A stretch of DNA of 43,299 nt from Bacteroidaceae bacterium (GCA_017650085.1 JAGCFN010000034.1:1-43299); one strand, 5' to 3'. Positions 1 to 8,329 are shown, numbered from the stretch's first letter. A program made the numbers and translations. Notes: generated by a model from the letters alone, not told the origin.

Positions 1-87
1 ATAATAATTAGTTAATACTTAACTAGTTAGAAAATCAGAAGAGGACTTTTTCCTACCTCGGGGGATATGTAGGGCACTAAAATAAAA

Positions 88-108
88 CTGTCATCTGTCA
101 TCTGTCAC
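88..108. repeat. 7-bp tandem repeat, 3 copies
   Basis: Three copies of CTGTCAT/CTGTCAC lie head to tail in the flank downstream of the efflux operon. The rest of 1-134 holds no gene that I can see, only an AT-rich dyad at 9-25 (TAGTTAA-TAC-TTAACTA). Simple repeats of this kind are common between Bacteroidetes genes; no function is claimed. Confidence 0.7.
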
Positions 109-134
109 GATTCCAGGCATAGCTAGGGAACCTT

Positions 135-200
135 GCTAACGACGCACGTTAAGTTTGCCAATGACGCACGTTAAGTTTGCCAATGACACACGTTAAGTTT
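135..200 (+). repeat. 22-bp intergenic repeat array A (3 units)
   Basis: Three consecutive units begin at 135, 157 and 179, exactly 22 bp apart. Each has the core GCCAATGACGCAC (first unit GCTAACGACGCAC) followed by GTTAAGTTT. A fourth, broken half-unit starts at 201. The array lies 34 bp beyond the stop codon of the minus-strand outer-membrane factor gene. It belongs to a family of six arrays in this window and shares its GTTAAGTT tail only with array B. Confidence 0.9.
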
Positions 201-234
201 GCCAACGAGGAGTGGAGTGTTTAAAGTTGTGTAG

Positions 235-1587
235 CTAGAAGCCTCCTAAAGCTGTGTAGAGATTGATGAGAGCCTGAATGCCCTCGTAGTGGTTCTCGAC
301 CTCCCTAATCTGGGCCGTGAGCAGGTCTTCTTGCGCTCTCAGTACCTCGACGTAGGTGTTCGTGCCGTTGTTCATCAGCTCTCGCGTGCCATTGTAGGCT
401 TCGTGCAGGGAATGGACGGCGGAAGCAAGATAGGCTGCCTGTTGCTCTGTCTTTCTGCAGATGTGCATCTGGCGGTAAACCTCGTTTCCTGCATTCAGCA
501 AGGTCTGAACGAACTGCAGACGGGCTTTCTCTTGCTCAAGTTGGGCGTTCTTATGACGCGCTTTCAAACGGCCTTGCATGAAGAGCGGCTGAACGAGCGA
601 AGCAACTGCCTGTGCCAGGAACTGCGAGGGATTGACCGCCCCTTCGCCATTGCTCCATCCAAGCGTGGCAGTTATCGTGAGGTCTGGATAAAAAGCCTGG
701 CGCGCCTGTTGGATGTCGTAGTAGGCAATCTCTATGTTGCGAGCTGCTTGACGGACATCTGGCCTTGCTTCGAGCAAACGCACGGGCAAGCCGATGTGGA
801 GATGGGAAGGCATTTCAAACTTCTCGAACGAAGAACGCTCGATGTGGTGGGGCGCTTCCGAAATCATCTGGCATAGGGTAGCTTCTGTGGTGAGTATGGT
901 TTCCTGTGTGTCCACAATGCCTGACTGCACGCCAGCCAGATAAGCCTCCATCTGATAGACAGCTGGACTCATGTACAGACCTGCCTCGAAGAGGACACGC
1001 ATCGCCTCGAGCGACTCCTCCCAAACGACCTGCGTCTCCTTGAGAATCTGCAACTCGCGGTCTAGCATGATGAGATTGTAATACATGGCCGCAACATTGG
1101 CCGACAACTCCGATTGTACCGCTTGTTTGTATTCCTCTTGCATCTGCACTCGGGCTTTTGCCTGGCGCTTCTGGCTTGTCACCTGTCCGAAGATGTTGAG
1201 CTGCCAAGAGGCTTTCAGAGGGACGATGTACGAGCGAGTCGCCATGCTGTTGAAGTGGGTAAGGGCTCCTGAAGGCTCGAACGAAAGGGTGGGCAAAACG
1301 TCCAACCTGGCAGAGGCAAGGTCGTTTTGTGCTTGCTCAATGGTCAGTTGAGCCAACTTCAAGTCGGTATTGTTCTGCAAGGCTCTTTCTATGAGTTCCT
1401 GCAGCAAGGGGTCGGTGAACAACTGTCGCCAACCTATTGCTCCCAGACTCAATGTGTCATCAGGCTGTACGACATCGCCCATGATGTCTGCCGGCACCGT
1501 GTTGTTTGCTCCGTATTTCTGGTAGAGTGAACAGCTGGAAAGAAGCATCAGGCCAGCTGTCATCCATATCTTCGCTTTATTCTTCAT
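235..1587 (-). CDS. TolC/OprM-like outer membrane efflux lipoprotein
   Basis: This is the outer-membrane channel of a tripartite RND pump: it receives substrate from the pump and fusion protein encoded upstream and passes it through the outer membrane. The 450-residue length is normal for the OprM/NodT family. The N-terminus is a lipoprotein signal with the lipobox LSSC (cysteine 19). Two alpha-helical, coiled-coil-rich repeats typical of the OEP family follow, including the conserved 'PVRLLEARPDVRQAARNI' stretch near residue 270 that starts the second repeat. It is last in the operon and its start overlaps the 3' end of the pump gene by 11 bp, so translation is probably coupled. The exact substrate cannot be read from the sequence. 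Confidence 0.95.
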   Translation of the reverse strand: MKNKAKIWMTAGLMLLSSCSLYQKYGANNTVPADIMGDVVQPDDTLSLGAIGWRQLFTDPLLQELIERALQNNTDLKLAQLTIEQAQNDLASARLDVLPTLSFEPSGALTHFNSMATRSYIVPLKASWQLNIFGQVTSQKRQAKARVQMQEEYKQAVQSELSANVAAMYYNLIMLDRELQILKETQVVWEESLEAMRVLFEAGLYMSPAVYQMEAYLAGVQSGIVDTQETILTTEATLCQMISEAPHHIERSSFEKFEMPSHLHIGLPVRLLEARPDVRQAARNIEIAYYDIQQARQAFYPDLTITATLGWSNGEGAVNPSQFLAQAVASLVQPLFMQGRLKARHKNAQLEQEKARLQFVQTLLNAGNEVYRQMHICRKTEQQAAYLASAVHSLHEAYNGTRELMNNGTNTYVEVLRAQEDLLTAQIREVENHYEGIQALINLYTALGGF

Positions 1588-4500
1588 CTTTCTCTGGAGT
1601 TAGTTTCTCGTGCAGTTTCTGGAACACCATATAGAATGCAGGCGTGACAAACAGGAGGGCTATGGTGCCTATTGTCATACCGCCAATCACGGCAAGCGCC
1701 AAAGAGCGGTTACCTACGGCTCCTGCTCCGCTGCCGACTGCCAAAGGCAACATGCCGAGTATCATGGTAAGTACTGTCATCAGAATAGGACGCAAGCGGT
1801 CCTGACAGGCTCCGATAGCGGCATCAAGGATGCTCATGCCTTCCTTTCGCTTCTGCACGGCAAACTCGGTTATGAGGATGGCCGTCTTAGCCACCAAGCC
1901 AATCATCATGATGATACCCGTCTGCACATAGACGTTGGCTCCCACGCCCATCGATTCCATCGGAATGATGAAGAGATAAGCGCCGAACAGGGCAAAGGGA
2001 ATGGAAAGCATGACAGCCCACGGAATGAACAGGGAGTCGTAGAGGCAGGCCATGATGAGGTAGATGAGCAGCATGCAGATGCCATAGATGAGCAGCGTTT
2101 CGTTCGAGCCGGCATTCTCCGCTTCCTCGCGAGCCATGCCTGAATACTCGTAGCCGAATGTCTCGGGGAACACCTCTTGCTTCACCTCGTCGACAGCCTT
2201 GCGCACATCGTCGCTGGTGTATCCTGGTGCGGGGAGCGTGCTGACGGGATAGGAGGGGAAGAGGTTGAAGTGGAGGTCCATCGCAGAACCTGTGTCGAGA
2301 CGCATAGAAACAAACTGCGTGACGGGCACCATGTGGTCGCCAACAGGCACGAAGATGTTGTTGAGCATAGCCTCAGACATACGATACTCCTTGCCTGCCT
2401 GCACCATCACGCGATATACATTATTATATTGTACGTACGAGCCGATGTAGTCTCCTGCCAAGAAAGTGCCGATGGTTTGCAGAACCATCTTTGGAGAGAT
2501 GCCCATGCGCTTGCAGGCAATCTCGTCGACATCGAGCCTGTACTTGGGGAAGTCGGTAGAGTAGGTGGAGGATGCAAACTCCGTCTCAGGCCTTTGAGCA
2601 AGCTTTTCCACGAACTTCTCGCCCATGGCTACAAACTCGTGCTTATCGGCATTGCGCGAAAGGTCTTGCAGACTGAAACTGATGTCGGAACCATTGCCAT
2701 AACCTGGAATCTGAGGCATCTGGAAAGCCGTAATGTCGGCTTGCGGCAGGTTTATCGTGGCCCATTCCGTGATTTGCTCCTGAACATCGGCGATGCTGAA
2801 GAAAGCGCGTTCGCTCCAATTCTTGAGGCGAACCATGAGTGTGGCGTAGTTCGTGCTGGTAACGTCCTCCATCATGGAGTAACCCGTCAGCGCTCCAACA
2901 GTTTCCACTTCATCAAGCGACTTGATATAGTCCTCGAGTTCCAACACCGTAGCTTCTGTTTCGTCCAGGTAAGTACCAGGAGCCAGCATGATGTTGACAA
3001 GCAAGAAGCCTTGGTCCTCCTGCGGCACCAACTCGCTCTTCGAACGCATCACCAGCAGGCCTGCCAGCAGACAGAAGACGCCCAGCAGAATCCAAGCGTA
3101 GGAGGCTTTCTTGATGAAGCGCTTAATCGCCTTCATGTATCTGTCCAGCAGAGCGTTGTAGGAAGTGGAGTAGGCCACATACATGTAGTGCCCGATGCCT
3201 TTCTTGTGTTCCGAACCGTTGTTAGGTCTCATCAGGAGCACGCATAGAGCAGGGCAGAGCGTCAGAGCCAGAACCGTCGAGATGCCGACAGAAGAGGCCA
3301 TCGTGATGCCGAACTGCTTGAAGAATGTGCCTGTGGTGCCCGACATGAAGGTGACGGGAATGAACACTGCCATAAAGACGAGCGTGGTAGAGATACAGGC
3401 CGCAGTCACTTCGCTCAGAGCGTCAGTAACGGCTCGTCGCATGTTTGTGGCTCCTCCCTCAAGTTTCGTCATCACAGTCTCCACCACGACGATGGCATTA
3501 TCCACCACAGTACCGATGGCCAGCACTAAGGCAAAGAGCGTCAGCAGGTTCAGGGAGAAGCCTGCTATCTTGACGATGGCAAAGGTGCCTATCAGCGAGA
3601 CGACAATCGTGATGGACGGGATGAGCGTGGCTCGGAAGTCTTGCAGGAAGAAATAAACCACAAGCACCACGAGGATGATGGCCACGATGAGCGTCTCCAC
3701 CACATTATACATTGATGCGTAGAGGAAGTCGTCGCTGGTCTCAAGGAGTTTGAACTCCAAGCCAGCCGGCAGTCGCTTCTCCACTTGGGCAAGCACTTTC
3801 TTTATCTCGGCGTTCACCTTTGTGGCGTTGGCTCCAGGCGCTTGCTTCACATAAAACATCACACCGGGCTTGCCGCTGATGTTCGTACGGAAGTCATATG
3901 CTCTGGCACCCAACTCCACCTCTGCCAAGTCGCCCAAACGAAGTATTTCGCCTTTCTCGGAAGCGCGTATGATGATGTTCTCGAACTGCTTCATGTCGTC
4001 AAGCAGACCGTTGAACTCAATGTCTATCTTGTCGGTTGCACTCTCCAGGCGGCCGACGGGGACAACGAGGTTCTGCTCGTTGATGGCTGCGACAATCTCG
4101 TCTGGCGTTACGCCGTAGAGGCCCATCAGGTCGGGCTTCAGCCAGATGCGCACACCATACTGCTCGCCCATCACCATCGTGCGACCCACGCCTGCAATAC
4201 GGCTGATGGCTGGCATGACATTGATGTCGAGGTAGTTGGAGATGAACGACTGGTCGAACTTGCCGTCTGTGCTCTCCAGACTCATAATCATCAAGGTGGC
4301 GTTGACGTTCTTCTGTACGGTAACACCGTTTCTGATGACATCTTCAGGGAGTACGCCCGAAGCCTGACTTACGCGGTTCTGCACGTTCACGGTCGCTTGG
4401 TCGGCGTCCGTGCCCTGCTTGAAGTAGATGTCTATCTCGCCTTCACCATTCGAAGTGGCCGTGGCGTCCATGTAGATCATGTTCTCCACACCGTTCACGA

Positions 4501-4714
4501 CCTCTTCCAGAGGCATGATGACGGACTCCATCACGGCATGGGCATCTGCACCACTGTATGTGGCGCTGATGGTAACCATGGGCGGGGCGATGTCGGGATA
4601 CTGCTCGACGGGGAGGGTCTGCAGGCTTACCACTCCGATGACAACTGTCAGTACTGCGATGGCGAAAGCCGCTACCCAGTGCTTTACAAAGAAATGTGTC
4701 TTCTTCTGCTCCAC
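1577..4714 (-). CDS. RND efflux pump, inner membrane permease (HAE1/AcrB-like)
   Basis: This is the proton-driven inner-membrane pump of the tripartite system, 1045 residues, the full AcrB length. Visible marks are the first transmembrane helix near residues 10-28, the 'QYPDIAPPMVTISATYSGADA' porter-domain start, a hydrophobic cluster after residue 335, and a second half with the same plan. The transmembrane-4 proton-relay motif reads 'GTVVDNAIVVVE' (D405, N406), whereas AcrB has two aspartates (D407, D408). The partner lysine motif 'GLVAKTAILI' in transmembrane helix 10 is intact. The gene sits 3 bp after the fusion-protein gene and overlaps the channel gene by 11 bp. Drug, bile-acid or solvent export is likely from family membership; the substrate is unknown. 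Confidence 0.96.
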   Translation of the reverse strand: MEQKKTHFFVKHWVAAFAIAVLTVVIGVVSLQTLPVEQYPDIAPPMVTISATYSGADAHAVMESVIMPLEEVVNGVENMIYMDATATSNGEGEIDIYFKQGTDADQATVNVQNRVSQASGVLPEDVIRNGVTVQKNVNATLMIMSLESTDGKFDQSFISNYLDINVMPAISRIAGVGRTMVMGEQYGVRIWLKPDLMGLYGVTPDEIVAAINEQNLVVPVGRLESATDKIDIEFNGLLDDMKQFENIIIRASEKGEILRLGDLAEVELGARAYDFRTNISGKPGVMFYVKQAPGANATKVNAEIKKVLAQVEKRLPAGLEFKLLETSDDFLYASMYNVVETLIVAIILVVLVVYFFLQDFRATLIPSITIVVSLIGTFAIVKIAGFSLNLLTLFALVLAIGTVVDNAIVVVETVMTKLEGGATNMRRAVTDALSEVTAACISTTLVFMAVFIPVTFMSGTTGTFFKQFGITMASSVGISTVLALTLCPALCVLLMRPNNGSEHKKGIGHYMYVAYSTSYNALLDRYMKAIKRFIKKASYAWILLGVFCLLAGLLVMRSKSELVPQEDQGFLLVNIMLAPGTYLDETEATVLELEDYIKSLDEVETVGALTGYSMMEDVTSTNYATLMVRLKNWSERAFFSIADVQEQITEWATINLPQADITAFQMPQIPGYGNGSDISFSLQDLSRNADKHEFVAMGEKFVEKLAQRPETEFASSTYSTDFPKYRLDVDEIACKRMGISPKMVLQTIGTFLAGDYIGSYVQYNNVYRVMVQAGKEYRMSEAMLNNIFVPVGDHMVPVTQFVSMRLDTGSAMDLHFNLFPSYPVSTLPAPGYTSDDVRKAVDEVKQEVFPETFGYEYSGMAREEAENAGSNETLLIYGICMLLIYLIMACLYDSLFIPWAVMLSIPFALFGAYLFIIPMESMGVGANVYVQTGIIMMIGLVAKTAILITEFAVQKRKEGMSILDAAIGACQDRLRPILMTVLTMILGMLPLAVGSGAGAVGNRSLALAVIGGMTIGTIALLFVTPAFYMVFQKLHEKLTPEKDEE

Positions 4715-4717
4715 GAC

Positions 4718-5857
4718 TTATTTCACTTTCACTCCGTTCGACAAATTCTGCACGCCATTGATGACGATTTCGTCGCCACTGTGCAGGCCGCTCTTCACGT
4801 AATAGTTCTGGCCGCTATTCGAGGGTATTGCCTCGCAAATGACGCCTTCCACGGTTCCGTCCTTGCAAACACGATAGAACATCAGGTGGTCCTGCAAGTG
4901 TACTGCAGCCGTTTTCGGCACGCGGAACACTTCCTTCATCTGAATGGGGAACACCAGTGTGGCAGACAGGCCGGAGCGCAACTCGTAGTCGGGATTTGGG
5001 AAGGTGGCCTTACAGATGACGGTACCCGTTTTACGGTCCACGATGCCGCCCATTTCCGTTACCACGCCTTCGTGTGCATATTCCACACCATTCTTCAGCT
5101 GCAGTTTCAGGCGGGGCAGTTTCGCGCTGACTGTCTTTCCGTCGATGTCCTTCAGACCTTCCGACGAGGGTTTCAGGTTATATTGGTCCAGCAGTTCCAG
5201 CAACTGGCTCTCCGTATAAGAGAACCAAGCCTGAATCTCGCTGTCGTCACTTACCGTACAGAGCAAGTCCGAAAGGCCGACCACTTCACCGATTTTGAAG
5301 CCGTTCTCCTTGATGATGCCAGTGATGGGAGACCTCACGGTACAATAACTCAATGTGGTCTGAGCCATTGCCAGCTGAGCCTGAGCCTGCTGGACAGAGG
5401 CTTGAGCCACGTGATAGGCATTCATGCTCGACGAGAGGACATAGTCGCTGATGATTTTCTTCGCAGCCAACTTCTGGTTCGACTCGTATTGGAGTTTCGT
5501 TGTCTCCATCTGTGCCTTTGCGGCAGCCAGATTAGCCTGAGCGTTCTGCACATTCAGCTTGTGCTCCGTCTGGTCGATGACGAATAGTGCCTGACCTTTT
5601 TTTACCTTGAAGCCGTCCTTGAAGTTCACCTGTCGGATGATTCCGGAAACTTGCGGGAAGACTTCCACCTCGCTCAGTCCGTGTAGCGAAGCGGGAATGT
5701 AGATGTTGTAGACCCTGGTTTCGGCCTCAACCTTCCTGATTTCGTACTTGATTTGGTCCTGTTTGGCTTTGCGCGAACTGCTGCCGCAAGCCGTCATCAT
5801 GATGGCGAGCAGGAAAATCGGCAAAACTCGTGCCCAATTACTCATTTTCTTGTTCAT
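4718..5857 (-). CDS. RND periplasmic membrane-fusion lipoprotein (AcrA/MexA-like)
   Basis: This adaptor links the inner-membrane pump to the outer-membrane channel. The 379-residue protein opens with a lipoprotein signal peptide ending in 'MMTAC' (cysteine 24). The split lipoyl/barrel-sandwich domain is visible as 'VSGIIRQVNFKDGFKVKKGQ' near residue 70 and 'VRSPITGIIKENGFKIG' near residue 175. An alanine/glutamine-rich coiled-coil hairpin lies between the halves (about residues 95-160), and a beta-barrel and membrane-proximal domain follow. It is the first gene of the operon, directly downstream of a recognisable promoter. No TetR- or AraC-type regulator is seen beside it. Confidence 0.95.
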   Translation of the reverse strand: MNKKMSNWARVLPIFLLAIMMTACGSSSRKAKQDQIKYEIRKVEAETRVYNIYIPASLHGLSEVEVFPQVSGIIRQVNFKDGFKVKKGQALFVIDQTEHKLNVQNAQANLAAAKAQMETTKLQYESNQKLAAKKIISDYVLSSSMNAYHVAQASVQQAQAQLAMAQTTLSYCTVRSPITGIIKENGFKIGEVVGLSDLLCTVSDDSEIQAWFSYTESQLLELLDQYNLKPSSEGLKDIDGKTVSAKLPRLKLQLKNGVEYAHEGVVTEMGGIVDRKTGTVICKATFPNPDYELRSGLSATLVFPIQMKEVFRVPKTAAVHLQDHLMFYRVCKDGTVEGVICEAIPSNSGQNYYVKSGLHSGDEIVINGVQNLSNGVKVK

Positions 5858-5877
5858 TTTTCATACAAATTTGGGCG

Positions 5878-5908
5878 TAAAGTTACGAATAAGCGAGCGA
5901 AATACAAA
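5878..5908 (-). promoter_or_regulatory. Promoter of the efflux operon
   Basis: Reading the minus strand, TTTG (5908-5905) is followed after 19 bp by TAACTTTA (5885-5878), one mismatch from the Bacteroidetes -7 consensus TAnnTTTG. The ATG of the fusion-protein gene lies 20 bp further on. Confidence 0.65.
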
Positions 5909-6016
5909 AGAAAACCTCGTTTTTCTTTTCCTATCCGCGCAAGAGTGTCTTCAGGCTTAGGTCAAAAGTGCGATTTTTATGTTCAAAATCCAATTATTTT
6001 AGCGTTGTTAACCACA

Positions 6017-6104
6017 CAACTTAACGTGTTATGTCGCCCAACTTAACGTGTTACGATGGCGATTTTAACGTGTTACGATAGCAATCATAGCGTGTCACGT
6101 TTGG
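6017..6104 (-). repeat. 22-bp intergenic repeat array B (4 units)
   Basis: Four units begin at 6017, 6039, 6061 and 6083, exactly 22 bp apart. On the plus strand the first two start CAACTTAACGTGTTA, which is the reverse complement of the tail-plus-core order in array A. The last unit is the most diverged (AATCATAGCGTGTCACG). The array lies upstream of the efflux operon promoter. It carries the same GTTAAGTT tail type as array A but in opposite orientation. Confidence 0.88.
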
Positions 6105-6191
6105 ATTTTACCTTGCAGATGTCGGTCAGTGCGCCCCTGAAAACTGCAAAAATCGCCCATTTCATCGAGAATTTTGGCATTCTCCCCATAA

Positions 6192-6272
6192 AGGTTTTAC
6201 ACCTTCCGTGACTTCTGCCGCGAGGCTGCCGAGGAACTCCTCATGATAGTTGGCCTTGGAGAGGAAGAGTAA
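6192..6272 (+). pseudogene. Possible C-terminal remnant of a lost gene
   Basis: This open frame of 26 codons plus stop encodes 'FYTFRDFCREAAEELLMIV' and then an acidic end, which looks like the C-terminal helix of a real protein. An in-frame stop lies just before it (6189-6191) and no start or ribosome site is present. It sits immediately before the inverted-repeat element at 6290-6440 and the truncated DUF3987 gene. I read it as debris of a mobile gene cluster, but the parent family is not recognised. Confidence 0.25.
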
Positions 6273-6289
6273 GTGATAAAGGCTGGGTC

Positions 6290-6440
6290 AATTACAATTA
6301 CAGTTATTACAGTTAAAAAAACAATATACAATAACCCCTTATATATAATATATAATTAGTTAATATATAGATAGTTATATATATAAGAAGGGGTAATTGT
6401 AACCTAAAAATAAGAAACTGTAATAACTGTAATTGTAATT
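6290..6440. repeat. Nested inverted-repeat element 1
   Basis: The outer arms, 6290-6314 and 6416-6440, are perfect 25-bp inverted copies built from TTACAGTTA-type subrepeats. Inside them, 6328-6340 (ACAATAACCCCTT) pairs with 6388-6400 (AAGGGGTAATTGT) at 12 of 13 positions. The centre is almost pure A/T with TATATA runs. It lies 38 bp before the ATG of the truncated DUF3987 gene. Its size and nested plan match the element at 38253-38410, though the sequence does not. Confidence 0.85.
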
Positions 6441-6478
6441 ACTCGGCGATTAAATTTCATCTAAAAAGCAGATTTACA

Positions 6479-6742
6479 ATGAGATACGATATCAGTAAGG
6501 CTTCTGCCCCTAAGATGCCGAACCTCGGAAAAGGGACAGAATGCATCAAAATCCTGCTCTCGCAGGTATCAAATGACATCCGCGAACCCCTTGTTCCGAT
6601 GCTCTTCCCCATCCTGGGCGCACACATCAGCGGCACAGAATTTCAGTACCCCGACCACACATGGAAGGAACCGTGTGGCATGATGGTCAATCTGGTGGCC
6701 GAAAGTGGCGGAAATAAGGGTCAACTGTCTTTTATTTTGTGA
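6479..6742 (+). pseudogene. Truncated DUF3987-family (primase/helicase-like) gene
   Basis: The 87-residue product runs into 'REPLVPMLFPILGAHISG' and 'TWKEPCGMMVNLVAESGG', then 'NKGQLSFIL' and a stop. From memory this matches the N-terminal part of Bacteroidales DUF3987 proteins, P-loop ATPases usually linked to mobile elements. The Walker A-like region (ESGGNKGQ) is where the reading frame ends, whereas family members continue for several hundred residues. The remainder is absent: a promoter for the next gene begins 20 bp downstream, so a deletion joined unrelated DNA here. It is almost certainly non-functional. Confidence 0.6.
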
Positions 6743-6761
6743 AACATTTTTCCTTGAAAAA

Positions 6762-6793
6762 TTTGGAAAATCCGAAAAAATGTTGTAACTTTG
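6762..6793 (+). promoter_or_regulatory. Promoter-like site (first of two)
   Basis: TTTG (6762-6765), 20 bp, TAACTTTG (6786-6793) is a full match to the Bacteroidetes promoter pattern. An ATG follows at 6829, in frame with the gene that starts at 6982. Confidence 0.6.
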
Positions 6794-6927
6794 TAGTCGA
6801 TAAGGAAACAATAAAAACACACAACAAAATGATGCCAAACACAAGTCTCATAGTCCTGCTTCTCGCGCTTCTTTCCCTCGTCTCTGTGGCAAGTAGGGAC
6901 CTTTTGGCAAATAAAATATGCCAGAAA

Positions 6928-6959
6928 CTTGTGGGCATCAGCAAAAAGTTATATCTTTG
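6928..6959 (+). promoter_or_regulatory. Promoter of the cohesin-like exported protein
   Basis: CTTG (6928-6931), 20 bp, TATCTTTG (6952-6959). The -7 element is perfect and the -33 element has one mismatch. The ATG at 6982 lies 22 bp downstream, the usual leader length. Confidence 0.6.
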
Positions 6960-6981
6960 CCCCGCATTATGCGCTGAAAAC

Positions 6982-7617
6982 ATGAAAACCTGTATGAAGA
7001 AACTTTATATTCTCCTGCTCGCTGCGATGGCTTGGGGCTCGGCTCTGGCTCAGGACAATGCGTTCTATTTCACGGACGCGGCACTTATGCCCGGCACAAC
7101 TACGAACATCGAGCTTTGTATGAGGAATACCGCAACCAACCTGACTTGCTTGGAGGCTGAGATCCAGTTGCCGGAAGGTATTCTTATGGTTCTGGACGAG
7201 GGTGGCAATCCCATCGTCACACCCTATCCTGGCCGCAGTGCCAAGCACGAAGTCCTGGCTAATGTCCTCGACAACGGTAACCTCAAGTTGCTCATCAGTT
7301 CTATCGAAGCAAACCTCTTCAACGAGGGAGAAGGTCCGCTCCTGAGTTTCCGCGTGGAGGCCGACGAGGAGATTCTTCCCGGCGAATATCAGGTGGAAAC
7401 AGTGGGAGAGTCGCTCCTCGTGAACACCGCTGCAGAGGCTTCCTACAGCGTGGGAACGACGGGCAATGTGCTTGTTACGGACGATGCTACGCCAATCGTT
7501 TCTCCTGTTGGCGACAAGGACGAAGGAACAGCCGTTTACAATCTTTCCGGTCAGCGCGTAGTTAAGGCCAAAGGCGGCATCTTCATCAAGAACGGCCGAA
7601 AGGAACTGCACAAGTAA
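6982..7617 (+). CDS. Exported cohesin-like protein with C-terminal tail motif
   Basis: The 211-residue product begins with a signal peptide ('KKLYILLLAAMAWGSALAQ'). One beta-rich domain follows, about residues 24-165, with the feel of a cohesin/Big-type fold: 'MPGTTTNIELCMRNT', 'LEAEIQLPEGI', 'LISSIEANLF', 'LLSFRVEADEEI'. The protein ends in 'AVYNLSGQRVVKAKGGIFI' plus a basic tail, the short C-terminal segment also seen at the ends of three other exported proteins here. I chose the start at 6982 because a promoter -7 element ends at 6959 and a clean signal peptide follows; ATG 6994 is an alternative. The frame stays open upstream to a second ATG (6829) behind another promoter. The precise role is unknown. 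Confidence 0.75.
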   Translation: MKTCMKKLYILLLAAMAWGSALAQDNAFYFTDAALMPGTTTNIELCMRNTATNLTCLEAEIQLPEGILMVLDEGGNPIVTPYPGRSAKHEVLANVLDNGNLKLLISSIEANLFNEGEGPLLSFRVEADEEILPGEYQVETVGESLLVNTAAEASYSVGTTGNVLVTDDATPIVSPVGDKDEGTAVYNLSGQRVVKAKGGIFIKNGRKELHK

Positions 7618-7653
7618 ACGACAACAACAGATAATCGACGATAAACATACAAC

Positions 7654-7686
7654 AAGGGCTCCTGAATTACTCGGGAGCCCTTTCTC
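7654..7686 (+). terminator. Rho-independent terminator
   Basis: AAGGGCTCC (7654-7662) pairs perfectly with GGAGCCCTT (7674-7682), followed by TTCT. It lies between the converging ends of the cohesin-like gene and efp. Confidence 0.8.
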
Positions 7687-7723
7687 TTATTCTCTTGTCT
7701 CTAAGAGAGGGAGAGCGTTTCTC

Positions 7724-8287
7724 CTACTTGACGCGGCCCAGATAGCTGCCGTCGCGGCTGTCAACCTCTACGATTTCGCCTTCTTCGATGAAGAGGGGAA
7801 CACGAATCTCAGCACCAGTCTCTACGCGGGCGGGCTTCAGCGTGTTGGTAGCGGTATCGCCTTTCAGGCCGGGCTCTGTCCAAGTAATCTGCAGATGCAC
7901 CTTGACGGGTACGTCGGCATAGAGAACTGTTTCGGTGCTGGCGTCGACCACAACTTCCACGTTCTCGCTCTCCTTGAGGAACTTCACGCCGTTCACCTGG
8001 TCGGGGGCGATGGTGATCTGTTCGTAAGTCTCGTTGTTCATGAATACCAGGTCGTCTCCGTCCTTGTAGAGATACTGGCAGGGGCGACGCTCTACGCGTA
8101 CGTCCTCGAGGCGCTCGCCAATGTTGAAGCGCTTTTCGATAACGCCGCCGTTCACAACGTCCTTCAGCGTCACGTTCATAATGGTGTTGCCCTTACCGGG
8201 TTTGCGATGAAGGAAGTCGATGCAGAAATAGAGCTTGCCGTCCATACGGATGCAGGTGCCCTTCTTGATGTCCTGTGAATTAATCAT
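7724..8287 (-). CDS. efp: Elongation factor P
   Basis: EF-P binds between the P and E sites and relieves ribosomes stalled at polyproline. The 187-residue length is standard and all three beta-barrel domains are present. The loop that reaches the peptidyl-transferase centre reads 'HRKPGKGN' with K32 at its tip, the position modified in other bacteria. The C-terminal OB domain ends in 'VDSRDGSYLGRVK', typical of the family. It is transcribed alone; a TATCTTTG element on the minus strand (8337-8330) lies 42 bp upstream of the ATG. Confidence 0.98.
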   Translation of the reverse strand: MINSQDIKKGTCIRMDGKLYFCIDFLHRKPGKGNTIMNVTLKDVVNGGVIEKRFNIGERLEDVRVERRPCQYLYKDGDDLVFMNNETYEQITIAPDQVNGVKFLKESENVEVVVDASTETVLYADVPVKVHLQITWTEPGLKGDTATNTLKPARVETGAEIRVPLFIEEGEIVEVDSRDGSYLGRVK

Positions 8288-8329
8288 AAATGTTGCTTCT
8301 TTTGTTTATAACTCGTTGTTTTTGTGGTG

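Noticed and set aside
3785..5587. Plus-strand open frame of 600 codons
   Set aside because: It lies opposite two clear RND genes, spans their junction and resembles no protein.
6315..6415. Replication origin in the TA-rich centre of element 1
   Set aside because: A/T richness and hairpins alone are not enough. No DnaA-box cluster or replication gene that is intact lies nearby.
6290..6440. Insertion sequence
   Set aside because: The inverted repeats enclose only about 100 bp with no transposase frame, and no target-site duplication was recognised.
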